From positions 1-42,357 of the forward strand of contig JAHIWF010000242.1 of assembly GCA_018815555.1 (NCBI GenBank): a stretch of DNA of 42,357 nt. The letters are read 5' to 3'. Positions within the stretch are counted from its first letter, which is position 1. Each line of letters begins with the position of its first letter. This DNA is from Spirochaetota bacterium (GTDB lineage: Bacteria > Spirochaetota > Spirochaetia > Treponematales > UBA12059). Below the pieces are notes generated by a model that saw only the letters and a program-made list of their open reading frames with translations, was not told the DNA's origin and did not search any database. The position numbers were made by a program, and so were the translations under genes. Below, one piece after another: positions 26,356 to 35,155 of the stretch.

Positions 26356-26975
26356 CCGAGAGCCAGCGGGTAGCCCAGACCATCCAGGAAGCTAAATATA
26401 ACCGGCGCCAGGCACTGCGCACGACACGGGCTGGAAGCAAAAGCCTGAATCTCGACAAAGCCGCCGGCATTGCACTGCGCCGGCAGCGCCTGCTGCCCAA
26501 AGTTCTGCTGGCAGCAGCCGGCCTGTTTGTGCTGCTGCTGCTGTTTCCGCCCTTTATCGTGCCCGCGGATGGCCCGGTAACTTCGGCTTTTTTCTTCCGC
26601 TTCGCACCGGACAAGACAGTACCACAGGCCGAATTCCACGACGCCATCGATATCGGCATACCGGCAGGTACACGCGTTAAACCCACCACCATCGGCCGGG
26701 TTGTCGAAGCCGGCTATAACAACAGCGCCGGCTACTATGCTCGTATCAAACATCCCGGCGGCTTCAGTAGCTATTATGCTCACTTGTCCAAACTGCAGGT
26801 GAGCACCGGCGATCTAATACTGCTGCCTTTTTTCAGTTCAGTTGGTCTGTCCGGAAATACCGGCCGTTCCACCGGGCCTCATCTGCATTTCAGCATCTAT
26901 GCCGGCAACATTCCGCTGCCGCCGCAGAGTCTGCTGCTGTTCCACCGGCTGCGCCTGCATATACTGCGCTTTTGA
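26352..26975 (+). CDS. membrane-anchored M23-family metallopeptidase (LytM-like)
   Basis: The predicted protein has 207 residues. A basic cytoplasmic N-terminus of about 45 residues precedes one helix (VLLAAAGLFVLLLLFPPF), so the catalytic domain faces the periplasm. EFHDAIDIGIPAGT provides the zinc His and Asp (HxxxD), SSYYAHLS a third His and GPHLHFSIY the HxH motif, so all expected M23 residues are present. M23 enzymes cut peptidoglycan cross-bridges; the intact metal site favours activity over a purely regulatory role. ATGA overlap with the esterase gene shows coupling. It converges on the sirtuin gene with only 22 bases between. Confidence 0.85.
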   Translation: MTESQRVAQTIQEAKYNRRQALRTTRAGSKSLNLDKAAGIALRRQRLLPKVLLAAAGLFVLLLLFPPFIVPADGPVTSAFFFRFAPDKTVPQAEFHDAIDIGIPAGTRVKPTTIGRVVEAGYNNSAGYYARIKHPGGFSSYYAHLSKLQVSTGDLILLPFFSSVGLSGNTGRSTGPHLHFSIYAGNIPLPPQSLLLFHRLRLHILRF

Positions 26976-26997
26976 ATTTCGGTCTGCCCGGAACTGA

Positions 26998-27762
26998 CTA
27001 CCGCAATCTATTCAGCTCCTGCATGGCCCGGCTGGCTGCCAGCGGCAGATAAATATCGGTAATACTGTCGGTAAAGGCACTCGGTTCTGGGTTTATCTCG
27101 ATTATTTTACCACCGCGGGCATGCACACGTTCAGGAAGCGAGGCCGCCGGATATACCTGCCCGGTAGAGCCGATAATCAGACACAAGTCGGCCTGCGCGG
27201 CGGCCTCCATCGACAAGCGCCAGGCGGCCGGCGGGATGCCCTCGCCAAAGAAAACAAAATCCGGCTTTAAGACCGCTCCGCAAGTACAGTAGGGCGGCAG
27301 TTCGCGCAAAACATCAGCAGTGGCATTGCAGCGGCAGCCGCAAGCGGGGCACAGCAGCTCGGTGCTTGCACCATGGAATTCTGCCAGCTTGCGGCTACCG
27401 GCTTTACGATGCAGCCCGTCGATGTTCTGGGTTACTACACAGGAAAGCCAGCCTTTCTGTTCCCACTCGGCCAACACTCTATGCGCCGTGTTCGGCTGCG
27501 GCTCGGTATCCAATGAATAAAATATCGCCCGTATAGTCGGCCAGGCCAGCTCCGGATGACGGCGAAAAAAAGCTATTTCCAGATGCCGTTCGTCATACTG
27601 GCCCCACAAGCCTCCGGCTCCGCGAAAAGCCGGAATGCCCGATTCTACCGAAATTCCTGCACCGGTAAAGGCCATTACATAGCAGGAGTTGCGCAATAAA
27701 GCCGCCGCTTCGGATAAAAGCGCGGCAGTTCCGGCCGGTGATCCGGCCTGTGCGGATGTCAT
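26998..27762 (-). CDS. SIR2-family NAD-dependent protein deacylase (sirtuin)
   Basis: The predicted protein has 254 residues and removes acyl groups from lysines, using NAD. AFTGAGISVESGIPAFRG and TQNIDGLHRKAGS bind NAD, and FHGAS gives the catalytic His. Zinc ligands are CPAC and CTC; the second pair is CxC rather than CxxC. IIGSTGQVYPAASLP and IIEINPEPS complete the Rossmann part. The FRGAGGLW segment resembles CobB/SIRT5-like sirtuins, but the Tyr-xx-Arg desuccinylase pair is not seen (YSLD here). The ATG at 27762 overlaps the cyclase stop (ATGA), so the gene is translationally coupled to the chemosensory operon. A longer frame beginning 10 codons earlier was rejected. Confidence 0.9.
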   Translation of the reverse strand: MTSAQAGSPAGTAALLSEAAALLRNSCYVMAFTGAGISVESGIPAFRGAGGLWGQYDERHLEIAFFRRHPELAWPTIRAIFYSLDTEPQPNTAHRVLAEWEQKGWLSCVVTQNIDGLHRKAGSRKLAEFHGASTELLCPACGCRCNATADVLRELPPYCTCGAVLKPDFVFFGEGIPPAAWRLSMEAAAQADLCLIIGSTGQVYPAASLPERVHARGGKIIEINPEPSAFTDSITDIYLPLAASRAMQELNRLR

Positions 27763-29633
27763 TTTGTCAGATACCGTTGAACCATATCCCACTCATCCGA
27801 AGGCGGTTCGATCAGGAAATCCCGGCAGCGCTCACGGAATATCAGGCACACCGGATCATCAGGACGGGTCTCTAAAATGCGATCAAGATAGCCGGCAGCG
27901 GTCTGCCAGTTACGCAGGCGATACATGGCAAGAGCCTTTTTATACAGATCATACTCCTGCTCATCCAAACAATGTGGGCCTTCATCTTCCAGCAGGTATA
28001 TCAGGGTCGGCTCTTCTTTACCCTTTACTATAACCTGCTCGATTTCCCTAAACCGCACACAGGAAACTTCATGTTTGTTTGCTTCCAGTTCGCGCACCAC
28101 GCTTTCGGATACAATAATCCTTGATTGATACTGCTTGGTAAGGCCTTCCAGGCGTGAGGCAAGATTAACTGTATCGCCGATTACCGTATAATCGAATTTG
28201 GTGGATGACCCGACAGTACCCACGATGGCGTCGCCCATATGCACACCGATACCGATATCCAGACCTTCAGGCGGCAGGATAATGCCGGCAGTATCGAAAG
28301 TTTCCAGCGCCCGCGACATGGCAATGGCGGTCTCAACCGCGCGCCGGGCGTTGTCCGGCCAGCTTTTTGGAGCGCCAAATACGGCCAGAATTGCATCGCC
28401 GATAAATTTGTCGACCATGCCTCCATGCTCGATAATAATATCACACATGGTTTCAAAATATTTGTTAAGGAACGACACCACAGATTCCGGAGTATTGGTT
28501 TCTGACAGAGTCGTAAACGCCCGTATGTCGCTGAATACAATGGTTAGTTCGCGCTTCTCGCCGGCCAGCATGGATGCATGTGTTTTGCGTGCCACCAATT
28601 CGTTAATTATTTCCTGTGGCACAAACTTGGAAAACACATTGCGTATTTCCCGCTCCATCACCGAAAGATTTTTGAATAGCATAGCATTGTGAACCACCAC
28701 GCCGGCATCACGGATAAAAGCATTAATATTCTCGACCACCGAATCTGTAAAATAATTATTGCGCACGTGTCCTAGATGCAAGGTGCCTATAAGCTCGTCT
28801 CCCGACCCGTAAATCGGACAGCTGTAATATGAACACAGCCTATTGTCCTGCAGACGCAACTTGGTCCAGTCCTGTCGGTGCTCGATATTAAAAATATGGG
28901 CATCAACCGGTTTTATCGAACTCAACTGAAAAAAGCTGAAAAAATCCTGCAGGGATACAGAAATAAAATCATCGGCCATTTCTTTATTTATACAATCCAG
29001 TGGATAGATATAAGGCGAAGCTTCGCGCCCAGTTGCCAGGATTATTGCGGCTATCTGCCTCTCGGTGGCAAGATCAATCAACTCCAGCACCCTCAGAATC
29101 GTTCCAGCCAATGAAGAAATGCTTCTTGCAGCATCACCCAGCTGGTTGATGATGGTGGACTGAAACAATTCCTTGTCCAGAATATCGGACAGTGTTTCAG
29201 CAATAAACTCCCGGCTCATGGCCTTGGCATCCTCTGCGATCAATTCTTTGTCCAGCGCCTGATGATCTATCCACTTGCCTACCGTCTCGACCAAAGGCTG
29301 AATGTTATTAAAATCTTTTATCACAAAAGCGCAGGCACCGGAATTATATGACCAGAAACGGTCCTTGTCCTCAGAATTTGCCGTATGCATAATTATCGGA
29401 ATATCGCGTACACCGCGCCGGGTTTTCAGCAGCCGGCTGGCCTGGTAACCCTTCAGCAACGGCATGTCAATATCCATGATAATCAAATCCGGAATACTCC
29501 GGTAACAAAATTCGATGGCCTCGTAACCGTCCTTAGCCCTTATTACCCGATAGCCGGCTTCCGAAAGACTGTCTCCGATTATTTCGGCAACAAGATCCGA
29601 GTCATCCGCCAGCAGTATTGTTCCCTGTTTCAT
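27759..29633 (-). CDS. response regulator - GAF-like - class III adenylate cyclase
   Basis: The predicted protein has 624 residues. Residues 1-125 are a receiver domain (LLADDSD, phospho-acceptor Asp54 in IIMDIDMP, Lys in VIKD). Residues 150-345 look like a GAF domain. Residues 365-540 are a class III cyclase: VFSDIRAFTT and DKFIGDAILAVFG give both metal Asp residues, the Lys of DKFIGD and the Asp of KFDYTVIGD are the ATP-selecting pair, and NLASRLEG gives the transition-state Asn and Arg. The C-terminus is TPR-like. It should make cAMP when phosphorylated, presumably by CheA encoded immediately upstream. ATGA overlaps join it to cheA and to the sirtuin gene. Confidence 0.9.
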   Translation of the reverse strand: MKQGTILLADDSDLVAEIIGDSLSEAGYRVIRAKDGYEAIEFCYRSIPDLIIMDIDMPLLKGYQASRLLKTRRGVRDIPIIMHTANSEDKDRFWSYNSGACAFVIKDFNNIQPLVETVGKWIDHQALDKELIAEDAKAMSREFIAETLSDILDKELFQSTIINQLGDAARSISSLAGTILRVLELIDLATERQIAAIILATGREASPYIYPLDCINKEMADDFISVSLQDFFSFFQLSSIKPVDAHIFNIEHRQDWTKLRLQDNRLCSYYSCPIYGSGDELIGTLHLGHVRNNYFTDSVVENINAFIRDAGVVVHNAMLFKNLSVMEREIRNVFSKFVPQEIINELVARKTHASMLAGEKRELTIVFSDIRAFTTLSETNTPESVVSFLNKYFETMCDIIIEHGGMVDKFIGDAILAVFGAPKSWPDNARRAVETAIAMSRALETFDTAGIILPPEGLDIGIGVHMGDAIVGTVGSSTKFDYTVIGDTVNLASRLEGLTKQYQSRIIVSESVVRELEANKHEVSCVRFREIEQVIVKGKEEPTLIYLLEDEGPHCLDEQEYDLYKKALAMYRLRNWQTAAGYLDRILETRPDDPVCLIFRERCRDFLIEPPSDEWDMVQRYLTK

Positions 29634-31945
29634 GCCCGACCCTCTCTCTCCAACAAAAGCTGCCGGACAGCCTGGATCAAATTATCCTGGTCAAAAGTCG
29701 ATTTCAGAATATAGCGCGACGCCCCAAGTAGGTCAGCTTTCGCGCGTATCTCCGGATCATCGACGGTTGTAACCAAGATTACCGGCAACTGGCTCAAAGC
29801 CTCGTCGTTTTTAATATTTTCCAGCAATTGCAATCCATCCATACGCGGCATGTTCAGATCCGATACAATGAGGTCCATGTGCATGGCATGTATTTTCTCG
29901 AGCGCATCGACACCGTCCATCGCACCTATCACATTATAGCCCTCGAGTGAAAGCATGGAAATCTCGATTTCCCTTGTACTGATCGAGTCGTCAACAACCA
30001 GGACCGTCGGTTTCTCCAGATGGGCCGATGCCGAAAAACGTTTGCGTGTATCCATAAAGCGTACAGAACGCGTGCGGTCCAGCACCGCACCCATATTCAA
30101 GATCGGAATAATATCAAAGGCGATATCAAAAACCACACCCAGCACCAGCGGGTTTTTGCGCAATGATGCCGGCAGATTCTGGTACACCAAGGAGTCATAG
30201 CCAAGAATCCGGTCAACCCGCAGCCCGGCCAGTTGCCCGGTGCTGTGTATCAGCAGCACCGGTATCTTTCCGCTGCGTTCCGAAGGTCGGTCGTTCTGCA
30301 GACACACACCAAGATCATGCAGGGCAATATTCACACCATCCAGGGTAAACATTTCTTTCTGCCGCACATTAAAAATTTCCAGATCGTCCAGCAGAAGGGT
30401 TCTGGCGATCGATGAAGCCGGTACATAATATGTATTGCCGGCGGACTCTACAAACATACCATCCATCGTCGAGGCGGAAACCGGCAGCAGCAGGCTAAAG
30501 ACACAACCCTGGCCGGAAACCGATTCAAGAAGTATCTGGCCGCGGGCAGCTTCAATATTGCTTTTTACAATATCCAGGCCGACCCCCCGGCCGGACAAGG
30601 TAGTACTTGCCTTTCGGGTAGAGAAACCGGGCTGGTATAAATAGCGTATCAGTTCGCTATCCGCCAGAACCTTAAACTCGTCCTGGTTCTCCGGCCATAA
30701 CTGCAGACAGCGCTCGCGTATAGCTGCATAGTCCAGTCCGCGCCCGTCATCCTGCACCACCACCAGAATGCGGTTACCCTCTGTTTTGCACTGTATGCTT
30801 ATATTGCCATGGGCAGGCTTTCCGGCTTTAATCCGTTGCTCGGCCGGCTCAATTCCATGATCAACCGCATTGCGCACAAGATGAATCAGCGGATCAGACA
30901 GTTTATTCAGCACCGCCCGGTCCAGGCGCACCGCATCTCCGGAAATATGCAAGCGCACATCTTTGCCCAGCGAGCTTGCCGCATCTTCTACCATACGCGG
31001 GAAACGCTCCAGAATCATCGACAGCGGCAACATGCGCATGCTTACCACCGATTCACGTAATTCCTGTGTACCATGTTCAATTTCAAAAAGCTGGTCAGAA
31101 TATTGACTCTTGTAAGCGCGCAGCATCCGTGATACCGAAAGCAATTCTTTGCGCATTTTTTTTACGTCGTCCAGATTCCGATATGCGGCAGTCAGCGCCG
31201 CTTCCATGTTGTCCAGCTCAGCGATCCCTGAACGCAAGCGCATCTGCCGTATGGTCATGGTATTGACCAGGCTGATTGAACGGTCGATAGTAGAGCCATC
31301 CACCCGGATGCTGCTTTCGAACGAACTATGCTCCTGTGTCGCGGCGACGGCTTCGGCCGGTTTGGCCTGGCTGTCGTCTTCGGTTCCGGCTGGCTTGTTG
31401 CCGAAAGTTCCGGAAGGCGAATCGAGCGTGGCGGTAAGCCCAGTCAAGGCGACTCGATTCCCGACAGGCTCCTTGATATCCTGGGCTGCGTCTGCACCAC
31501 GTTTGGGATGTTCATCTGCAGCCGGGGCGAGTTCCAATGCTGAAGGGTCATAGGCCTCATTGGAACAGATTTTCTCACAGTCCGCCAGAAACTGGTCAAG
31601 CTTGGCAATCTGTTCAGCCTGACCCTGTTCAATCCGGTCAGCAGTTTTGCGCAGTTGATCGAGCGCCATAAAAAAGAACCGGGCCAGTTTGGCATCCACC
31701 AAATAGCGCCCCTCGCGCACGCCTTTAAACACTGTCTCCAAACCATGCACCAGCTTTTCTATTTCCACAAACTGCAGCATTCGGGCGGAACCTTTTATGG
31801 TGTGCAGAGTACGCAGCAAAAGGGTAAGGGTGTCTGTATTTTCCGGATCATTTTTTAACAGTATAATCTGGTTCTCCGCCACGGTCAGATTTTCGCGGAA
31901 CTCTCCAAGAAACAGAGCAAGAAATTTTTCCTTGGAAACAGCCAT
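29630..31945 (-). CDS. cheA: chemotaxis histidine kinase CheA with C-terminal receiver domain
   Basis: The predicted protein has 771 residues. The start is ATG 31945 after GGAGG. Residues 1-105 are the HPt domain with phospho-His48 in TLHTIKGSARML. Residues 125-215 are a Pro/Ala/Glu-rich linker with no clear P2 (CheY/CheB-binding) domain. The dimerisation helices, then HLVRNAVDHGIE (N box), VQDDGRGLD and GRGVGLDIVKSNIEAARG (G boxes) follow, then a CheW-like domain. Residues 643-771 are a receiver (VVDDSISTR, phospho-Asp in SDLNMPRMDG). This hybrid layout is found in FrzE- and ChpA-like systems rather than simple swimming chemotaxis. The 3' end overlaps the cyclase start by four bases. Confidence 0.95.
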   Translation of the reverse strand: MAVSKEKFLALFLGEFRENLTVAENQIILLKNDPENTDTLTLLLRTLHTIKGSARMLQFVEIEKLVHGLETVFKGVREGRYLVDAKLARFFFMALDQLRKTADRIEQGQAEQIAKLDQFLADCEKICSNEAYDPSALELAPAADEHPKRGADAAQDIKEPVGNRVALTGLTATLDSPSGTFGNKPAGTEDDSQAKPAEAVAATQEHSSFESSIRVDGSTIDRSISLVNTMTIRQMRLRSGIAELDNMEAALTAAYRNLDDVKKMRKELLSVSRMLRAYKSQYSDQLFEIEHGTQELRESVVSMRMLPLSMILERFPRMVEDAASSLGKDVRLHISGDAVRLDRAVLNKLSDPLIHLVRNAVDHGIEPAEQRIKAGKPAHGNISIQCKTEGNRILVVVQDDGRGLDYAAIRERCLQLWPENQDEFKVLADSELIRYLYQPGFSTRKASTTLSGRGVGLDIVKSNIEAARGQILLESVSGQGCVFSLLLPVSASTMDGMFVESAGNTYYVPASSIARTLLLDDLEIFNVRQKEMFTLDGVNIALHDLGVCLQNDRPSERSGKIPVLLIHSTGQLAGLRVDRILGYDSLVYQNLPASLRKNPLVLGVVFDIAFDIIPILNMGAVLDRTRSVRFMDTRKRFSASAHLEKPTVLVVDDSISTREIEISMLSLEGYNVIGAMDGVDALEKIHAMHMDLIVSDLNMPRMDGLQLLENIKNDEALSQLPVILVTTVDDPEIRAKADLLGASRYILKSTFDQDNLIQAVRQLLLEREGRA

Positions 31946-31969
31946 CATCCCTCCAGTTTCAATCAATAA

Positions 31970-33487
31970 TCAAAGAGCCAGTTTTTCCACCATTCGATCA
32001 ACCATATGGCGGTAATATTCCATATCAAAACCATCGAGCAGGGCCAGATACTGTTCGGAGCTCTTGCCTGCAATCAGCATTTTGCGACACTCCTGCAGTA
32101 ATTCTCCGGCACGCTCAGGAGCTCGCTGGTGGTATTCCAGCGCAAGATAGAAAGAAGCCGGCCAGAAACCACCCTCATACAGCCGCGCAGACTCCCATTG
32201 TTCCATTGCTTCCAGAGATCTTCCCTGATGCTTCAGCAGCAGCCCGCGCAAAAAAGTGCTGACAAAATTCTCGCTAGCGAAGGTTTCAAAACTTTCAAGC
32301 AACTGCTCCGCCCTGCTAAAGCGGTTCTCCCTAATTGCCTTAACAATATCGACCAGTGACGCGGCCACCTGCCCGGCAGCCGTAGACTCGCAATCAGTAA
32401 CGGCGGCAGTTGCCGGCTGACTGGCGCCATCCACTGCGAGTAGCAGTAATGCTGCCTGCTCCAGCCCTGCCCGGATATCGTTCCGGCTGACAATTTGGCC
32501 TTTCTGTCGCCGCTGCCGGCCGGACCTTTGGATCAGCACCTCAGCCGAGGCTGCAGCAGCCGAGCCGGTGGCTATATTGCGCTTTTCAGACCTAAGTCGC
32601 ATTGGCGGGTCACCAGCTGACTTAGCTGAGGCCGGCTTCCTTGACGCGGCGGCCGGTCCGGCCTCCTCACGCATGAAAAAAAAGGTACCTTCGCGCTCCA
32701 TGATCTTCAAGCCCGGATGACGCACTGTCGGTATCTCCGGGGAAGCCAGAAACAGAAAACCGCCCGGTTTTAACACCGAAACCAGCCTGTCCACTATACG
32801 GCTTTTATGCTCAGGTTTCATGTACAATAAAGTATTACGAAAAAAAATCAGATCTACGGCCGCCTCGGGCAGCCTTCCGCTCAGGATATTCAGCTGCCTA
32901 ATATCTATCGAAGCCAGAATTTCCGGATGGCACAACCATTGGTCTCCCGAAAAACCGCCTATTGTATCCAGCAAGGGATGCCACTGCCGGCCGTCAGTTC
33001 GAAACGAGCCCATACCGAAGTGACCCTGCCGAAAGAAATCAAGCGCTTTGCGGTTAATGTCGGTAGCCAGTAGCTGAAGGTCAGAACCGCAGCCAAGACT
33101 CTGCTGCACATGAACAGCCATGGCCATCAGCGACAAGGCTTCCTCACCGCTGGCACAAGTTACTGACCAAAGCTTCGCCGGCCCGCCATGGCGCAACACC
33201 TGCGGCAGTACATAATGTAAAAGTGCGGAAAAATGCTTCTCATCGCGAAAAAAATAGGTCTCGCCTATCATGATATCATCCAGAAACCGGGCTTTTTCTT
33301 CACTATTTGTATGGAAAATTTTGGCATAGTCACCAGATGCCAACCCCAGCTGGCTGCAATGCTCTCTGGCCGCCTTTATGATAGTGTCATGATGCACTTC
33401 CGGGAAACACAATCCGGTTTCCAGTTCTATACTGCGTACCAGAGCTTCCAGATCATTGTCCGGCAATAGGACAGCCGCTTCACTCAT
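31970..33487 (-). CDS. cheR: chemoreceptor methyltransferase CheR with TPR tail
   Basis: The predicted protein has 505 residues, nearly twice the length of E. coli CheR. Residues 10-275 are the methyltransferase, which uses S-adenosylmethionine to methylate glutamates on chemoreceptors: TYFFRDEKHF, WSVTCASGEEALSLM (SAM loop), LLATDINRKAL, DLIFFRNTLLYM and VLKPGGFLFLASPE. The usual CxN before the catalytic region reads FRN. A low-complexity Ala/Arg linker leads to TPR-like helices (residues 370-490; RAEQLLESFETFASEN, LRGLLLKHQGRSLEAMEQW). TPR-carrying CheR proteins occur in alternative chemosensory pathways such as FrzF. ATGA overlaps cheB upstream; cheA follows after 24 bases. Confidence 0.92.
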   Translation of the reverse strand: MSEAAVLLPDNDLEALVRSIELETGLCFPEVHHDTIIKAAREHCSQLGLASGDYAKIFHTNSEEKARFLDDIMIGETYFFRDEKHFSALLHYVLPQVLRHGGPAKLWSVTCASGEEALSLMAMAVHVQQSLGCGSDLQLLATDINRKALDFFRQGHFGMGSFRTDGRQWHPLLDTIGGFSGDQWLCHPEILASIDIRQLNILSGRLPEAAVDLIFFRNTLLYMKPEHKSRIVDRLVSVLKPGGFLFLASPEIPTVRHPGLKIMEREGTFFFMREEAGPAAASRKPASAKSAGDPPMRLRSEKRNIATGSAAAASAEVLIQRSGRQRRQKGQIVSRNDIRAGLEQAALLLLAVDGASQPATAAVTDCESTAAGQVAASLVDIVKAIRENRFSRAEQLLESFETFASENFVSTFLRGLLLKHQGRSLEAMEQWESARLYEGGFWPASFYLALEYHQRAPERAGELLQECRKMLIAGKSSEQYLALLDGFDMEYYRHMVDRMVEKLAL

Positions 33488-34668
33488 ACCGACAATCCCG
33501 TCGCTGCCCGTACATATTTGCTGATCAGCGGCAAAGGCACAATATAACTTGCGGCGTCACAATCAACCGCGGCTTTAGGCATACCGTATATCAGGCTGGT
33601 AGCCTCATCTTGCACCAGGGTACAGCCTCCCTGTTTTTTTATGGCAAGACAACCGGCAGCGCCATCAGTGCCCATGCCGGTCATTAATATGGCCAACACT
33701 CGGGAACCATAACTTTCACAGGCAGAGTTAAACAGAACATCCACCGAAGGCTTTTGGTTAAGTACTTTAGGACCATCATCAAGCCGCAGTCGGCCATATT
33801 CGCAGCGTAAATGAATATCAGTAGGCGCTATATACACAACACCAGCCTTGGGCACCTCGCCATCCATGACCAACCGTACTAGCTGCCGGCTTTCTTCGGA
33901 CAACCATTCGGCGTAGCCTCGGTCAAAACCGGTTTCTATATGCTGGACTACAAGCAGTGGAATTGGCAAAGGCGCTCCAAGATCAGTCAAAAAACGCAGC
34001 ACGGCCTGCGGGCCGCCAGTAGACGCGCCAAGCACCGCCATGCCCGGCCGCAGCAACGACAAGTCAGGCGGAATATTTATATCACCTGCATCCACTATTA
34101 CCCGAATCGACTGGTGGTTCTGTCTTGGTACTGGCTGTGGCTGGCCGGCCACTCCGGCACCAGGACCGGCCAACGGCCGGGATGCAACGTCAGTCTGCCG
34201 GCTGGTCGAGGGCGGCGGCTGGTGGGCTGCGCTGGCCACACAATCATCTGTCGACTGTCGATAGGAAAAGAATATGCGGCCTTTATAGCGAGCGCTGATA
34301 CTGGCCAATAGATCTACAAATTTTCGGATATATTCAGGCTTGTTTATATCGTTAAAATCCGGTTTGCGTAAAAAATCGGCAGCTCCGCGTTCCAGTGCCC
34401 GAAAAGGTAATTCTGGATCGGCATTGTTGCTGAACATAAGCACCGGAATCGACGACGACCTGGTAATCCGGCAGGTTGCTTCCAGGCCATTCATCACCGG
34501 CATGTCCATGTCCATGATAACAATATCTGGCTGCAGCTCCAGTACCCGGCTAAGCGCAAGCTGGCCATTGGCAGCTTCGCCAACTACTTCAAAGCCTTTC
34601 TGTTGGGCTAGAATTTCCTTGACTATATTACGGATAACTACAGAATCATCGGCAATGAATACTCTCAT
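33484..34668 (-). CDS. cheB: chemoreceptor methylesterase/glutamine deamidase CheB
   Basis: The predicted protein has 394 residues. The start is ATG 34668, with GAGGAG six bases upstream; the frame runs 25 codons further and was rejected. Residues 1-125 are a receiver (FIADDSV, phospho-Asp53 in IMDMDMP). A linker of about 80 residues rich in Pro, Gln and Ser precedes the methylesterase (residues 210-394): VLGASTGGPQAVL has the nucleophile Ser, VVQHIETGFDRGYAEWL the His and MTGMGTDGAAG the Asp. It demethylates receptors, opposing CheR. The final Val codon overlaps the cheR ATG. Nineteen bases separate it from the small upstream gene. Confidence 0.93.
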   Translation of the reverse strand: MRVFIADDSVVIRNIVKEILAQQKGFEVVGEAANGQLALSRVLELQPDIVIMDMDMPVMNGLEATCRITRSSSIPVLMFSNNADPELPFRALERGAADFLRKPDFNDINKPEYIRKFVDLLASISARYKGRIFFSYRQSTDDCVASAAHQPPPSTSRQTDVASRPLAGPGAGVAGQPQPVPRQNHQSIRVIVDAGDINIPPDLSLLRPGMAVLGASTGGPQAVLRFLTDLGAPLPIPLLVVQHIETGFDRGYAEWLSEESRQLVRLVMDGEVPKAGVVYIAPTDIHLRCEYGRLRLDDGPKVLNQKPSVDVLFNSACESYGSRVLAILMTGMGTDGAAGCLAIKKQGGCTLVQDEATSLIYGMPKAAVDCDAASYIVPLPLISKYVRAATGLSV

Positions 34669-34687
34669 GCCCGCTCCTCTTTCATCG

Positions 34688-35155
34688 TCAAGCTGTTTTT
34701 TCTCTGTCGCGCCCGGTAGCAGTGCTGCCAGAACTAGAGACATCCAGCAGGTACTGCAGCCGATCAGCTGTACTAAAACGCACAGCGACCAGCCCCAACA
34801 ATCCGAGCCGCTTACGCAAACCGGCCGGCAGAAGTTTCAGTTCATGCAAGGGAAAAGTCAGCAGCTCAAAGCTGCGATATGTAGCCAAAACCGCCTCCTC
34901 AGTCCGGCGCTCACGAACAACAAAAAAAGTCGGCAGACCGGAAGTCTCCGCTTCCACAGCAGGAAGCAAATGGCTAACAAAATTGTCTAGCCATACCAGT
35001 CGGGTTTCCCGTCCGCGCAAAAGGCAAGCGGGGCATCCATATTCGGGCAAGTCTTTTAATTCACTTCCCGAAATAAGCTCGCCAAAATCACCGGCTGGCA
35101 GCAGTATGTCAAAGCGGCCATAATCCAGCAAAAAAACCTCAGGAGTGTCAGCCAA
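34688..35155 (-). CDS. small uncharacterised protein in the che operon, possibly a diverged CheW-like domain
   Basis: The predicted protein has 155 residues. The best start is a TTG at 35155 that overlaps the end of cheW by eight bases, with AGGA five bases upstream; the longer open frame antisense to nothing but shadowing cheW was rejected. The sequence begins LADTPEVFLLDYGRFDILLPAGDFGELI and later has RETRLVWLDNFVSHLLP and FELLTFPLHELKLLP. Short strands with ILLPAGDFGEL and WLDNF loosely echo CheW (IALPxxxVxEI, PVIDL), but conserved receptor- and CheA-binding residues are not clear. I cannot assign a function. Its place between cheW and cheB suggests an adaptor or inhibitor. Confidence 0.6.
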   Translation of the reverse strand: MADTPEVFLLDYGRFDILLPAGDFGELISGSELKDLPEYGCPACLLRGRETRLVWLDNFVSHLLPAVEAETSGLPTFFVVRERRTEEAVLATYRSFELLTFPLHELKLLPAGLRKRLGLLGLVAVRFSTADRLQYLLDVSSSGSTATGRDREKTA

